A DNA stretch of 64,000 bases from Paractinoplanes durhamensis (GCF_016862175.1 NZ_BOML01000071.1:80390-144389), one strand, 5' to 3'; positions 15,798 to 23,875 are shown, counted from the first letter of the stretch. The notes: generated by a model from the sequence alone, not told the origin. Numbers and translations are program-made.

Positions 15798-17129
15798 ATG
15801 GACAGCGAGACGAATATCGGCTCGATCAACTACGGCAATCAGGTGATCCACGGGCCTGTCGCCGGGCGGACGACCACATCGGGGCGCGGCGAACGCCGGC
15901 GGACCGGCGTCGACGTTCTGGTCATCACGGCGATCAAGGAGGAGTACGACGCGGCCAGGGCGGTGGCCGGGTTGTCGCGCTGGGAGGACAGGGACGCCGA
16001 GGGCGAGACCCCGTACTCCGTTTCCGAGCTTCGGATCGGGAACGGTAGGACGCTGTCGGTGGCGCTGGCCCGGCCGACCTGGATGGGCGGGCGGAACACC
16101 AGCCCGATCGCCACCTCCCTGACCGACCGGCTCCGGCCCGCCTGCCTCGCGATGTGCGGCGTCTGCGCGGGCAATCCCGGTGCCACCGCACCCGGCGACG
16201 TCATCGTCGCCTCGCTCGCCTACGAGTGGGACGAGGGCAAGCACACCGGGTCCGCGTTCCGCTCGGATCCCCAGCAGTTTCCGCAGGACAGCCGGTGGGT
16301 TCGCGCGGTGCAGGACTTCGCACCGCCGGACCTGCCGGGCTACGGCGCCGCGACCGAGGAGGAGGCGTCGGTCTGGTTTCTGGAGCGGCTCCACAAAGGC
16401 CAGGATCCGCGTACGCATCCGGCCCGCCCGCGGTACTTCCCGCGGGCCACCTGGGGCACCCGGCTCGAGGCCCTGCAGGCCAAGGGCCTGATCGCCTGGC
16501 AGGACGGCGGCCTGGCGCTGACCGGTACCGGCCGCGACCTCATCCAGCGGATCCTGTACGCCGACGTCGACGGGCCGGACCGGCTGCCGTTCGTCGTCCT
16601 CGACGGCGCGATGGCCAGCGGGAGCGCCGTGATGGCCGATCCGGAGACCTGGAGCCGGCTCGAGGCCGGCCAGCGCAAGATCCTGGCCCTGGACATGGAG
16701 TCCGCGACCATCGCCACGATCGCGCACCAGCGACGGGTCCCGCACTGGCTGGTCGCCAAGGGCGTGATGGACCACGCCGATCCGGAGAAGGACGACCGGT
16801 TCAAGGCGTTCGCCGCCAGGGCCTCCGCCGAGGTGCTCTTCGCCCTGCTGGCGAAGCTGCTGGTCACCGGGCCGGCGCCGGCCGCGCCGGCCGGCCGGTT
16901 TCCCGACGGGGTGAGGCACGAGGTGGTGCGGCAGCTCACCTACTACTGGCAGGATCTGGCCGACGTGGTCGGGGTGCCGTCCTACGAGACGAGGCAGTTC
17001 CGGGCCGGCGACGAACCCTACGAGCTGTGGGCCTGGCTGGAGGGGCGGCAACGGCTGGCCGACCTTCCGGACGCCCTGGACGAGATCGGGCGCGCTGATC
17101 TCGCGAGCCTGCTCCGCCCGTACCTCTAG
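15798..17129 (+). CDS. PNP/UDP nucleosidase effector with N-terminal amyloid motif and C-terminal death-like domain
   Basis: This is a 443-aa protein with GGAAGGA upstream of ATG 15798. Residues 6-23 are NIGSINYGNQVIHGPVAG, the BASS-like motif shared with the upstream membrane protein. Residues about 38-355 form a nucleoside phosphorylase domain (VDVLVITAIKEEYDAARAV; MCGVCAGNPG; GDVIVAS; DMESATIATIA; KGVMDHAD) with its ribose-binding Met-Glu and catalytic Asp kept. It is interrupted by a winged-helix-like insert (WGTRLEALQAKGLIAWQDGG). Residues about 371-443 (YYWQDLADVVGVPSYETRQF; WAWLEGRQRLADLPDAL; IGRADLASLL) resemble effector-associated or death-like helical domains. It would be a toxic nucleosidase switched on through motif assembly. 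The gene ends at a 120-bp inverted-repeat element. Confidence 0.82.
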   Translation: MDSETNIGSINYGNQVIHGPVAGRTTTSGRGERRRTGVDVLVITAIKEEYDAARAVAGLSRWEDRDAEGETPYSVSELRIGNGRTLSVALARPTWMGGRNTSPIATSLTDRLRPACLAMCGVCAGNPGATAPGDVIVASLAYEWDEGKHTGSAFRSDPQQFPQDSRWVRAVQDFAPPDLPGYGAATEEEASVWFLERLHKGQDPRTHPARPRYFPRATWGTRLEALQAKGLIAWQDGGLALTGTGRDLIQRILYADVDGPDRLPFVVLDGAMASGSAVMADPETWSRLEAGQRKILALDMESATIATIAHQRRVPHWLVAKGVMDHADPEKDDRFKAFAARASAEVLFALLAKLLVTGPAPAAPAGRFPDGVRHEVVRQLTYYWQDLADVVGVPSYETRQFRAGDEPYELWAWLEGRQRLADLPDALDEIGRADLASLLRPYL

Positions 17130-17248
17130 GGCGCATCTGACGGATCACCCAAGTGCGAGGCGAGGTCCAGAGTGTGGCTGGCGTCGCGGGCGCCGTCAGG
17201 CGCGCTCTGGGCCACGCCGCAGCCCTGGGTGATCCGTCAGATGCGCCC
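17129..17248. mobile_element. 120-bp MITE-like element with 23-bp terminal inverted repeats and TA duplication
   Basis: The two ends, GGGCGCATCTGACGGATCAC plus CCA at 17129-17151 and the exact complement at 17226-17248, are perfect inverted repeats. A TA lies just outside each (17127-17128 and 17249-17250) and C/G beyond that, giving CTAG at both borders. Non-autonomous IS630/Tc1-type elements duplicate a TA and often choose CTAG. Removing the element and one TA leaves a single CTAG in which the TAG stops of both convergent genes overlap. The 74-bp interior has no ORF. It would also fold as a strong bidirectional terminator. Confidence 0.6.
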
Positions 17249-20200
17249 TAGGAACTTCTTGCCCTTTCCATCACCTCCTCGTCGGTGAGCGGGCTGCTGG
17301 GGTGGTGGCTGAGCGACATCGGCGTACGCATCCGGTGGGGTGCCTCGCCCTCCAGGGCGATGTAGAACTCGCCGGCGGTGAGGTTGCCGATCTCCGGCAC
17401 GTCGCCGCCCTTGACCTTGGCCATCTCCCGGGCCGCGTCGATCTGGATCGGCACGCTCAGCCGGCCGAAGAAGTGCGTGGCCGCGTTGCCGGGGATGCGG
17501 TTGTGCAGGTTCTTCGGGGCCTGGGTGGCGAAGATCAGCCCGAGGCCGTATTTGCGGGCCTGCGAGGCCAGCGCGAGCGTGCTCTGCGTGCACGCGGTCA
17601 TCGCGCCGGACGGGGCGAAGGTCTGCGCCTCGTCCATCACCAGCAGGCCGAGCAGCGGGCGGTTCCGGGCCGGATTCTTCTTGATCCAGGCGAACAGGCC
17701 CATCTGCAGCTGGTTGACGAAACCCTGCCGGGCGTCGTCGGCGGGCAGGCCGATGAGGCTGATGACGGAGATCCGGGCGCGTCGGCCGGGCGACGGGGTC
17801 AGCAGGACGCCGGGGTCGGCGGGGGTGCCGTCGCCGCCGAACATCGGGTCGTTGTCCATCGAGGCGGTCAGGGTCTGGGCGAGGCCGGCCGCGATCTTCG
17901 GGGCGTCGTCGAGGGAGCTGACCCCGTCCGGCAGATCGGTGAGCAGCGCGATCAGCGCGCGCAGGTCGCGGCCGCCCTGCCGGCCGAAATGTTCGACCGC
18001 CTTGCGGAGCACGGCCGTGCCCAGGTGCGCGGCGCGGGTGCGGCCGACGAGCTTGGCGCGCGGGGCGAGCGAGGACACCGCCGCCGTCACCGCCGCGCCG
18101 AACTCGTCGGGGTCGTCGAGCACCCCCGCGAAGTCGGGCAGCGGCTGGAAGCTCAGCGGGCGGCCCGATTCCCGCCGCGGCGTCCAGGTGATCACCTCGG
18201 TGTCCGCGAGGTAGCGCGCGGCGCGTTCGGCGTCGCCGGGCCGCCAGCCGGCCGGCGGTTCCGGCCAGGGGTCGCCCAGCCGGGCCAGGTCGTTGTTCGG
18301 GTCGAGGACGATCGCCGACACCCCGAGCAGGGCGCTCTCCTCGACGAGCCGCCGCAGCAGCACCGTCTTGCCCGACCCGGAGGCGGCGAAGATCGCCGCG
18401 TGCTTGCGCAGGGCGTCCAGGGTCAGCGGCACCGACGCGTCGGAGTCGATCGTGAAGCCGGTCGCCGGTGCGGCCGCCACCACCGTCCGCGGCTGCTCGC
18501 CGGTCCACGCGTCGGCGTCGGCGAGTGCCTCCTTGAAGAGGGTGATCTGCTCGGTCGGCCGGTAGCGGACCAGCCAGGCGTGCATCTGCGCCGGGTTCTC
18601 GTCGCGCAGGGCGTGCAGCGCGGCCAGCACCCGCAGGTCGGCGTCGTCGACCGCGAGGGTCACCCCGCCGTCCGTGGTGAGCTGCCGGATCACCTCCTGG
18701 GTCTTCGCCGACTGGCTCCACTCGCCGTTGCGCAGCAGGAACAGCTTGCGCTTGGCGACGTCGGCGGTGAGGCCGGCCGCGGTGCGGGCCCGGCGGATCC
18801 GGTGCAGCGCGGCCACCCCGTGGTGGGTGTCGCTGATCGCACGGAACGACCAGTGCGCCTGGTCCTCGGTGCGGGACTGGTCGGGCGAGAGCTCCCGTTC
18901 CTCCTCGGACCGCTCGTCCAGGTCGCGGCGCAGGCGGGCGTGCAGGTCGGGTTTGGAGCTGGGCGGCGGGTCGATGCTGAACCGGGCGCCCCGGTCGCCG
19001 CGTTCCACGATCCACGCCTGCAGGCCGGCCGCGAGCAGCGCCGGGAACGTACCGTCCTCGGTCTCCCGTTCCAGTGGCGAGGTCACGTCGGCGGTGCGCC
19101 GCAGCTCCTCGAACCGCGCCTCGATCCGGGCCAGCTCGGCGTCGGCGATCGCCGGCGCGGTGGTGACCGGCGCCTTGGTCATCTGGTCCTCGGTCGGCAC
19201 GTCGCCGAGGTGGCGTAGCTCGCGGGCCGCGCCGTCGACCAGGCAGGCCCGGACGTGCCGGTCGACGGCCATCAGCAGCTTCCGCGGCGTGTAGTCGCGC
19301 ACCTCGTCGAAGACCTGCTGCCGGATCGGCCAGGTCGGGTAGGGCGGGGTGAAGCCGACCGCCGAGAACTGCACCGCGAACCGCTTCTCGATCAACTCCC
19401 GGGCGATCCGCGGGTCCTGGATGCCCTGCAGGGCCAGCCGGCGCCGGAAGCGTGGCGAGAACGACGACGGCGCCCGCTTCTCGATCAGATCCCAGGTGGT
19501 CGAGAGCAGGGCCACCACGGTCAGGGTGCGGCGGGTGTTGTCCCGCAGGTCGCTCAGGCCGTGCGCGAGCCCGGAGGTCACCACCGCCTGGCGCAGGTCG
19601 CCCTCGCCGGCCGCCATCCGGGCCAGGTCCTCCTGCAGGGCCGACTGGGCCACCGCGGTGTCGATCTGGTCGAAGGCGAAGACCGACGGGCCGGTCAGCG
19701 CGAGCAGCCAGGAGATCTCCCGGACCAGATCCTGGGCGGTGCGCGGGCGGTGCCGGATCCCCCACCGCTGCCGCTCCCCCGCGAACGTCTCCTCGTTGCC
19801 GGCGAAGAAGTCGTCGGCGATGTCCTGGTGCTCCTCGCTGTCCGAGGCGCGCAGGGCGAGGGCCCGCAGCGTGTCCCGGCACTCGTGGGCGACGTAGCCG
19901 TTGAACTCGCGCAGCCCGCCGGCGAAGGCGTCGAGCGCGGCCTTGGTCAGCTCGGTCTCGCCGATCACCGCCCGCCGGTCGGCCCGCGGCGCGCCGACCC
20001 GGGAGGCCAGCCGGCGCAGCAGCAGCCGCAGCTGGGTCTCGCCGCCGGGCACCTCCCGGGCCAGGCCGTCGAGCAGGAAGACCAGCAGGCCGTCCCAGAA
20101 GTTGCGGCCGTCGAGCAGGCCGATCAGGAAGAAATACCCACCGCGGTGCTGCGCCTGCTCGCGGACCCAGCCGAGCAGGTGGGTCTTGCCGGTGCCCTGC

Positions 20201-20394
20201 CGGCCCTCCAGGACCAGGCCGACCGGGCTGGCGTCGGCGCTGGTCTCGGCCTCGGTGATGCCGTCCTGCACGTCCCGGGCGACCGCGGCGTGCAGGCCGT
20301 CGACGTGGAACGGCGAGCGGCGCCACACATCGTCCGGCGCCTGCACCCAGCTGAGCCGCAGGGCGGCGAGCGCGGTGCGCTCCTGCTCGGTCAT
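17248..20394 (-). CDS. Large dual-ATPase protein: N-terminal AAA module plus C-terminal HerA/FtsK-like motor
   Basis: This is a 1048-aa protein starting at ATG 20394, inside an ATGA overlap with the upstream gene. The N-terminal half has Walker A GRQGTGKTH (about residues 64-72) and a Walker B-like VFAFDQIDT. The C-terminal half has a second P-loop, FAASGSGKTVLLRRL (about 665-680), and Walker B LLGLLVMDEAQTF (about 915-925), then LGLIFATQAPKNLHNRIPGN and GEFYIALEGEAPHRMRT, typical of HerA/VirD4/FtsK-type hexameric motors. HerA-like proteins act with nucleases or sirtuins in several anti-phage systems. None is encoded next to it, so the partner may be one of the two upstream gene products or an unrecognised domain. 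Confidence 0.85.
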   Translation of the reverse strand: MTEQERTALAALRLSWVQAPDDVWRRSPFHVDGLHAAVARDVQDGITEAETSADASPVGLVLEGRQGTGKTHLLGWVREQAQHRGGYFFLIGLLDGRNFWDGLLVFLLDGLAREVPGGETQLRLLLRRLASRVGAPRADRRAVIGETELTKAALDAFAGGLREFNGYVAHECRDTLRALALRASDSEEHQDIADDFFAGNEETFAGERQRWGIRHRPRTAQDLVREISWLLALTGPSVFAFDQIDTAVAQSALQEDLARMAAGEGDLRQAVVTSGLAHGLSDLRDNTRRTLTVVALLSTTWDLIEKRAPSSFSPRFRRRLALQGIQDPRIARELIEKRFAVQFSAVGFTPPYPTWPIRQQVFDEVRDYTPRKLLMAVDRHVRACLVDGAARELRHLGDVPTEDQMTKAPVTTAPAIADAELARIEARFEELRRTADVTSPLERETEDGTFPALLAAGLQAWIVERGDRGARFSIDPPPSSKPDLHARLRRDLDERSEEERELSPDQSRTEDQAHWSFRAISDTHHGVAALHRIRRARTAAGLTADVAKRKLFLLRNGEWSQSAKTQEVIRQLTTDGGVTLAVDDADLRVLAALHALRDENPAQMHAWLVRYRPTEQITLFKEALADADAWTGEQPRTVVAAAPATGFTIDSDASVPLTLDALRKHAAIFAASGSGKTVLLRRLVEESALLGVSAIVLDPNNDLARLGDPWPEPPAGWRPGDAERAARYLADTEVITWTPRRESGRPLSFQPLPDFAGVLDDPDEFGAAVTAAVSSLAPRAKLVGRTRAAHLGTAVLRKAVEHFGRQGGRDLRALIALLTDLPDGVSSLDDAPKIAAGLAQTLTASMDNDPMFGGDGTPADPGVLLTPSPGRRARISVISLIGLPADDARQGFVNQLQMGLFAWIKKNPARNRPLLGLLVMDEAQTFAPSGAMTACTQSTLALASQARKYGLGLIFATQAPKNLHNRIPGNAATHFFGRLSVPIQIDAAREMAKVKGGDVPEIGNLTAGEFYIALEGEAPHRMRTPMSLSHHPSSPLTDEEVMERARSS

Positions 20395-20972
20395 CGCAGG
20401 CCGATCGCCAGCTTGTGCCGGTCCTCGCCACCGATGTGGACGGCGGCACGACGCTCCTCCGGGCCGATCCGGTGCCCGAACGGCTCCGGTTCGAGCCGCA
20501 CGTCGGGCTCGTCCAGCAGGTGGATCAGCGCCCGGTCGACCGCCGTCTTCGAGACGTCGCCGAGCAGCTGGCGCAGCGCGGCGAGGTCGACCCATTCGCC
20601 CGGCCCGGCCGCGAGCTCCCGGTAGGCGGCCCGGATGCCGTCCTCGATGCCGGCATCCGGTCGGGTGCCGTTGTGCTGGGCCACCACGGCCGCCCAGAGC
20701 TGCTTCTCCCGGAGCGTGCGCTTCTCCCCGTCCTCCGCCTCGATCGTCAGCGGTCCGGCGAGCACCTTCAGGCCTTGATTGGTGATCGCGTGCCGGTAGG
20801 GGCGGTGCGAGGTGTCGGAGGAGACGTACCCCAGGGCATTGAGTTTTTCGTAGATCGGGGTCCGCAACCGGACCTCGTAGAGCTTGTCCATCTCGGTGTT
20901 GGAGATCTCGCGGCCCTCGGCCCGCAGGATGATCAGGAACGCGTATTCGGCGGAGGCGAGCTCGGCAGCCAT
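20391..20972 (-). CDS. Winged-helix-like hypothetical protein of the HerA operon
   Basis: This is a 193-aa protein starting at ATG 20972, preceded by AAAGGA. The first 75 residues (EYAFLIILRAEGREISNTEM, then YEKLNALGYVSS and HAITNQGLKVL) look like a winged-helix DNA-binding or protein-interaction domain with its recognition helix and wing. The C-terminal half (GEWVDLAALRQLLGDVSKTA; VDRALIHLLDEPDVRLEPEP) looks like a second helix-turn-helix or wHTH. It overlaps the ATPase gene downstream and the NTPase gene upstream, so the three products are surely co-made. Such small proteins often bridge a NTPase sensor and a motor. No direct family match is recognised. Confidence 0.72.
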   Translation of the reverse strand: MAAELASAEYAFLIILRAEGREISNTEMDKLYEVRLRTPIYEKLNALGYVSSDTSHRPYRHAITNQGLKVLAGPLTIEAEDGEKRTLREKQLWAAVVAQHNGTRPDAGIEDGIRAAYRELAAGPGEWVDLAALRQLLGDVSKTAVDRALIHLLDEPDVRLEPEPFGHRIGPEERRAAVHIGGEDRHKLAIGLR

Positions 20973-22855
20973 CAGGAGTCCTTTCCACGGACGTTCGTGA
21001 GGGGGTGACCGTCCGCGTCGAGCCCGAAGGCCCGCACCTGGATCAGCGAACGGTGGTCCTGGGCGGTGTAGAGGGCGATCAGCCGGTCGGCCGCGCCGGT
21101 GGTGCCGGCGTCCAGCTCGGCGCGCAGGCTGTCCGCGTCGCGCAGCTCGAACAGCAGCGTGCAGAGCTGCAGCGCGGCCTCGGCCCGGCCCTCGTCGGCC
21201 GCCGCCCGCAGCTCGCCGATCTGGTATTTGGCCCCCTCGTGGCGGGCCTGGGCCAGGTGCGTCTTGGACAGTCGCAGCTCGGCATCCCGGTCCCCGGCAT
21301 CGGCCCGGGCCTGGAGCTGGTGCACGTCGCCCCACGCCGCATACAGGTCGGCCAGGGCCTCGGCCGCCCGCCGCTCGCCATGGTCGGCCCGCTCGCGGAG
21401 CTCGCGCAGGCAGCCACGGTCGGCGAGGAGCTCGACCAGCCGCTCGGCCGCCATCGCGTTGCCGGCCGCGGCCTGCCGGCGCAGCTCGTCACCGACCCCG
21501 CCGTCGGCGAGGATCTCGGCGACCTCGTCGGGCAGGCCGCGGGCCCGGCGGCGGGCCGGCAGGCGCATCTGCTCCACCCGCTGCCAGAGCCGCTGGATGT
21601 CGGAGAGCTTCTGGCCGGCCAGGGTGTCCTGCGGGTCGGCGGCCACCTGATGCCGGAGCACCTCGACGGCCTGCTTCAGCCTGTCCTGCCGGACCAGCAG
21701 GTCGGCCAGTTCGGCGGCGGCCCGGCCGTCGCCGAACTCGGCGGCGAGCCGGGTCAGCGCGGGCTCGGCGTAGCAGTAGCGGAGCCGGGCGATCGCGCCG
21801 TTCGCCACCCGCCGCAGATCCTCCGGCCGCTGCAGGTGGGTGACCAGGGCCAGCCAGGCCTTGTGCGGCAGCGGCTCGCTGCGGCGCCGGCGCCGCACGT
21901 GCTGGGCCAGGTAGTCGGCGATCGTGTAGCCGGCCAGGGTGCCGGCGCGCCCGTCGTCCACCGGGTAGAGCGGCGACACGTCGCCGTGCGTCGGCCGGGT
22001 CGCGTGCGGCAGCGCCGCGGCCAGCCACTGGGCGGCCGGGCGCACCCGATCGCGTGGCTTCAGATAGCCGAACATGGCGTCGGCCAGCAGCTCCTCGCTC
22101 AGCGGCGACTGCACGCCGAGCCGGTGCGCGTCGGCGGCGGCCGCGATGATCGCCTTCACGTACGGGTTGGCGGGCTGCTCCCAGCACATCACCAGCCGCG
22201 GCCCACCCGCCAGGACCTGGGTCATCCCGTCGTCGCTGGTGTTCAGGGCGTCCTGGATGCGGCTGTCGTGCACCGCGACGGCCCGCGCCGCCGACAGCTC
22301 GATGAGGTCCAGCGACTCGGGGACCGAGATCGGGACGGCGATCTGCAGCAGGCGGTAGACGTCGTCGCGGCCGGAGGTCCATTTCGCGTACTGGTCCGGC
22401 CACAGCGTGCCGACCACCAGGTTGCCGTGCCGCACCAGGGCGCGGACGCACTCGGCGGTCAGCGCGTCCTTGCCACCCAGGTACCGCTGGAGCTCATCGA
22501 GCCAGAAGACGGTGCTCCGCGGCGGCGCGTTTCGCAGGTCCAGCAACTCGGCGGCCTCGGCCGGCTGGACCAGCGACCAGTCGGGCACCAGCGCGTAGAC
22601 CGCCTCGTACAGCGATCGGGTCTTGCCGGCCGACGAGCCGCCCACCATGACCACGAAGCTCCCGCGATCGGGCAGGTTGGCGGAGAGCACGGTGCGCAGC
22701 GGAAAATCGAAACTGCGGTCGACGTAGGTCGGCAATTCGGAATCGTCACCGACTCCTGGAATTGCGCTGTGAATTCCTAAATCCCGAGGGCTGGCCATGT
22801 CGACGCGCGGCCGGTCGGGCAATGAATTATTATGAATCCGATCCAATTTCGGCAC
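20972..22855 (-). CDS. STAND-like P-loop NTPase with C-terminal helical repeats
   Basis: This is up to 627 aa from GTG 22855; ATG 22798 (608 aa) is an alternative. Walker A is MVGGSSAGKTRSLYEAV (about residues 70-86) and Walker B is STVFWLDELQRYLGG. After a winged-helix-like middle come repeats of about 36 residues with the pattern ELR-x-RAD-x-GE-x-x-AAEAL-x-x-LY (for instance ELRERADHGERRAAEALADL and ARADAGDRDAELRLSKTHL), resembling Sel1/TPR superhelices. NTPase plus repeat sensor is the layout of STAND or NLR-like signal proteins. It is the first gene of the three-gene overlapping operon. A role as sensor of invasion is inferred. Confidence 0.75.
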   Translation of the reverse strand: MPKLDRIHNNSLPDRPRVDMASPRDLGIHSAIPGVGDDSELPTYVDRSFDFPLRTVLSANLPDRGSFVVMVGGSSAGKTRSLYEAVYALVPDWSLVQPAEAAELLDLRNAPPRSTVFWLDELQRYLGGKDALTAECVRALVRHGNLVVGTLWPDQYAKWTSGRDDVYRLLQIAVPISVPESLDLIELSAARAVAVHDSRIQDALNTSDDGMTQVLAGGPRLVMCWEQPANPYVKAIIAAAADAHRLGVQSPLSEELLADAMFGYLKPRDRVRPAAQWLAAALPHATRPTHGDVSPLYPVDDGRAGTLAGYTIADYLAQHVRRRRRSEPLPHKAWLALVTHLQRPEDLRRVANGAIARLRYCYAEPALTRLAAEFGDGRAAAELADLLVRQDRLKQAVEVLRHQVAADPQDTLAGQKLSDIQRLWQRVEQMRLPARRRARGLPDEVAEILADGGVGDELRRQAAAGNAMAAERLVELLADRGCLRELRERADHGERRAAEALADLYAAWGDVHQLQARADAGDRDAELRLSKTHLAQARHEGAKYQIGELRAAADEGRAEAALQLCTLLFELRDADSLRAELDAGTTGAADRLIALYTAQDHRSLIQVRAFGLDADGHPLTNVRGKDS

Positions 22856-23159
22856 CCGCCATCGCCTGCTCCCAGGCCCGATTCAGCCGAGCGATGGACG
22901 GAAGGCTATCGCACGATCAGCGAAGATCACCAGCATTGAATTATTCATCTCGCGCGGCGATCACCACCATTAATGGCAGCCGAACCGGCCAATGCTTCCG
23001 AAGATTCCTACCGCTTTTCTACCGGCCGCGCCCATCGCGGTGCCGACCGGCGGAAACCGGCGGTCAAAGTCGGCCGGGGTCCGTGGCCGCCGCGGGGCGA
23101 TCGGCAGATTGTTATAGTTCTGAGGTTCGTCTCCGGCCGGGTTTCGCGAAAGGGCATCC
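22856..23159. other. 304-bp intergenic region between the NTPase operon and adk-like gene
   Basis: No gene is seen. The region is notably A+T-richer than its surroundings, with TGAATTATT occurring twice (22824-22832 and 22936-22944), and must hold the promoters for both divergent transcripts. The lower G+C may also mark the edge of the acquired island. No clear -35/-10 pair could be chosen with confidence. Confidence 0.5.
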
Positions 23160-23807
23160 GTGCGAATTCTGCTCATCGCGCCGCCGGGCGCCGGTAAAGG
23201 CACTCAGGGTGCGCTGATCGCCACCCACTTCGGCATCCCGCACATCGCCACCGGCGATCTCCTGCGGGACCACGTCGCGCGTGGCACCGAGCTCGGCAAC
23301 GCCATCAAGCACCACCTCGACCAGGGCGGCCTGGTGCCCGACGAGATCGTCCTGGAGATGGTCGAGGAGGCGTTCGCGACGGCCAAGGAGGCCGGCCTCG
23401 GCTACGTGCTGGACGGCCTGCCCCGCAACATGGCGCAGGCCCGGGCGCTCTACGAGACCGCGGTCAAGCTCGAGATGACCGCCGACGTCGCGCTGCATCT
23501 CAAGGCGGCCGACAGCGAGTTGGTCCGCCGGCTGCTCGCCCGGGCCGCGCTGGAGCACCGGTCGGACGACACCGCGGAGATCATCGGGAAGCGGCTCGCG
23601 CTCTACCACGAGGTGACCGCGCCGATCGTCGACTGGTACGCGGAGCGCGGCATCCTGGTCTCGGTCGACGCCATGCGCCCGGTCGAGCAGGTCGGCCGCG
23701 AGGTGCTGGCGGCGCTGGAGGTCCTGCGCCCCCTGGTCGCGCACGTCCCGCCGGGCGCCCGCCGCCCGATCGACCTCACCGGCCTGGGCGCCGCGTTCGG
23801 CAACTAG
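23160..23807 (+). CDS. Adenylate kinase-like nucleoside monophosphate kinase (paralogue)
   Basis: This is a 215-aa protein starting at GTG 23160. It has the P-loop APPGAGKGTQ (residues 7-16), the NMP-binding stretch ATGDLLRDHVARGTELG, the LDGLPRN motif (usually LDGFPRT), and RSDDTAEIIGKRLALYHEVT near the short LID. Zinc-binding cysteines of the long LID are absent, as in short-type enzymes. It should interconvert ATP and AMP into ADP. In actinomycetes the housekeeping adk lies in the ribosomal spc operon beside secY; this copy is alone, with departures from consensus, so it is probably a second paralogue. It lies beside a likely defence island containing nucleosidases. Confidence 0.8.
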   Translation: MRILLIAPPGAGKGTQGALIATHFGIPHIATGDLLRDHVARGTELGNAIKHHLDQGGLVPDEIVLEMVEEAFATAKEAGLGYVLDGLPRNMAQARALYETAVKLEMTADVALHLKAADSELVRRLLARAALEHRSDDTAEIIGKRLALYHEVTAPIVDWYAERGILVSVDAMRPVEQVGREVLAALEVLRPLVAHVPPGARRPIDLTGLGAAFGN

Positions 23808-23834
23808 CGCCGCCTTCCCCAGCCCCGCCAACCG

Positions 23835-23857
23835 GCCGGTCGCTCCTTCCGACCGGC
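23835..23857 (+). terminator. Terminator after the adk-like gene
   Basis: An 8-bp perfect stem (GCCGGTCG with CGACCGGC) closes a 7-nt loop 27 bases after the stop codon. Confidence 0.6.
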
Positions 23858-23875
23858 GGGAGGTCGGGGTCGGAA

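Noticed and set aside
14214..17051. A 945-codon minus-strand frame opposite the membrane and nucleosidase genes
   Set aside because: No recognisable motif and compositional features of an antisense frame; the plus-strand products carry PNP motifs and ribosome-binding sites.
17126..17251. Simple transcription terminator only
   Set aside because: Twenty-three-base perfect ends with a 74-bp interior and TA duplications fit a transposed element better, though it may also terminate transcripts.
22762..23217. A 151-codon plus-strand frame across the intergenic region before adk
   Set aside because: Composition is random, it starts antisense to the NTPase gene and overlaps adk; no homology pattern or ribosome-binding site.
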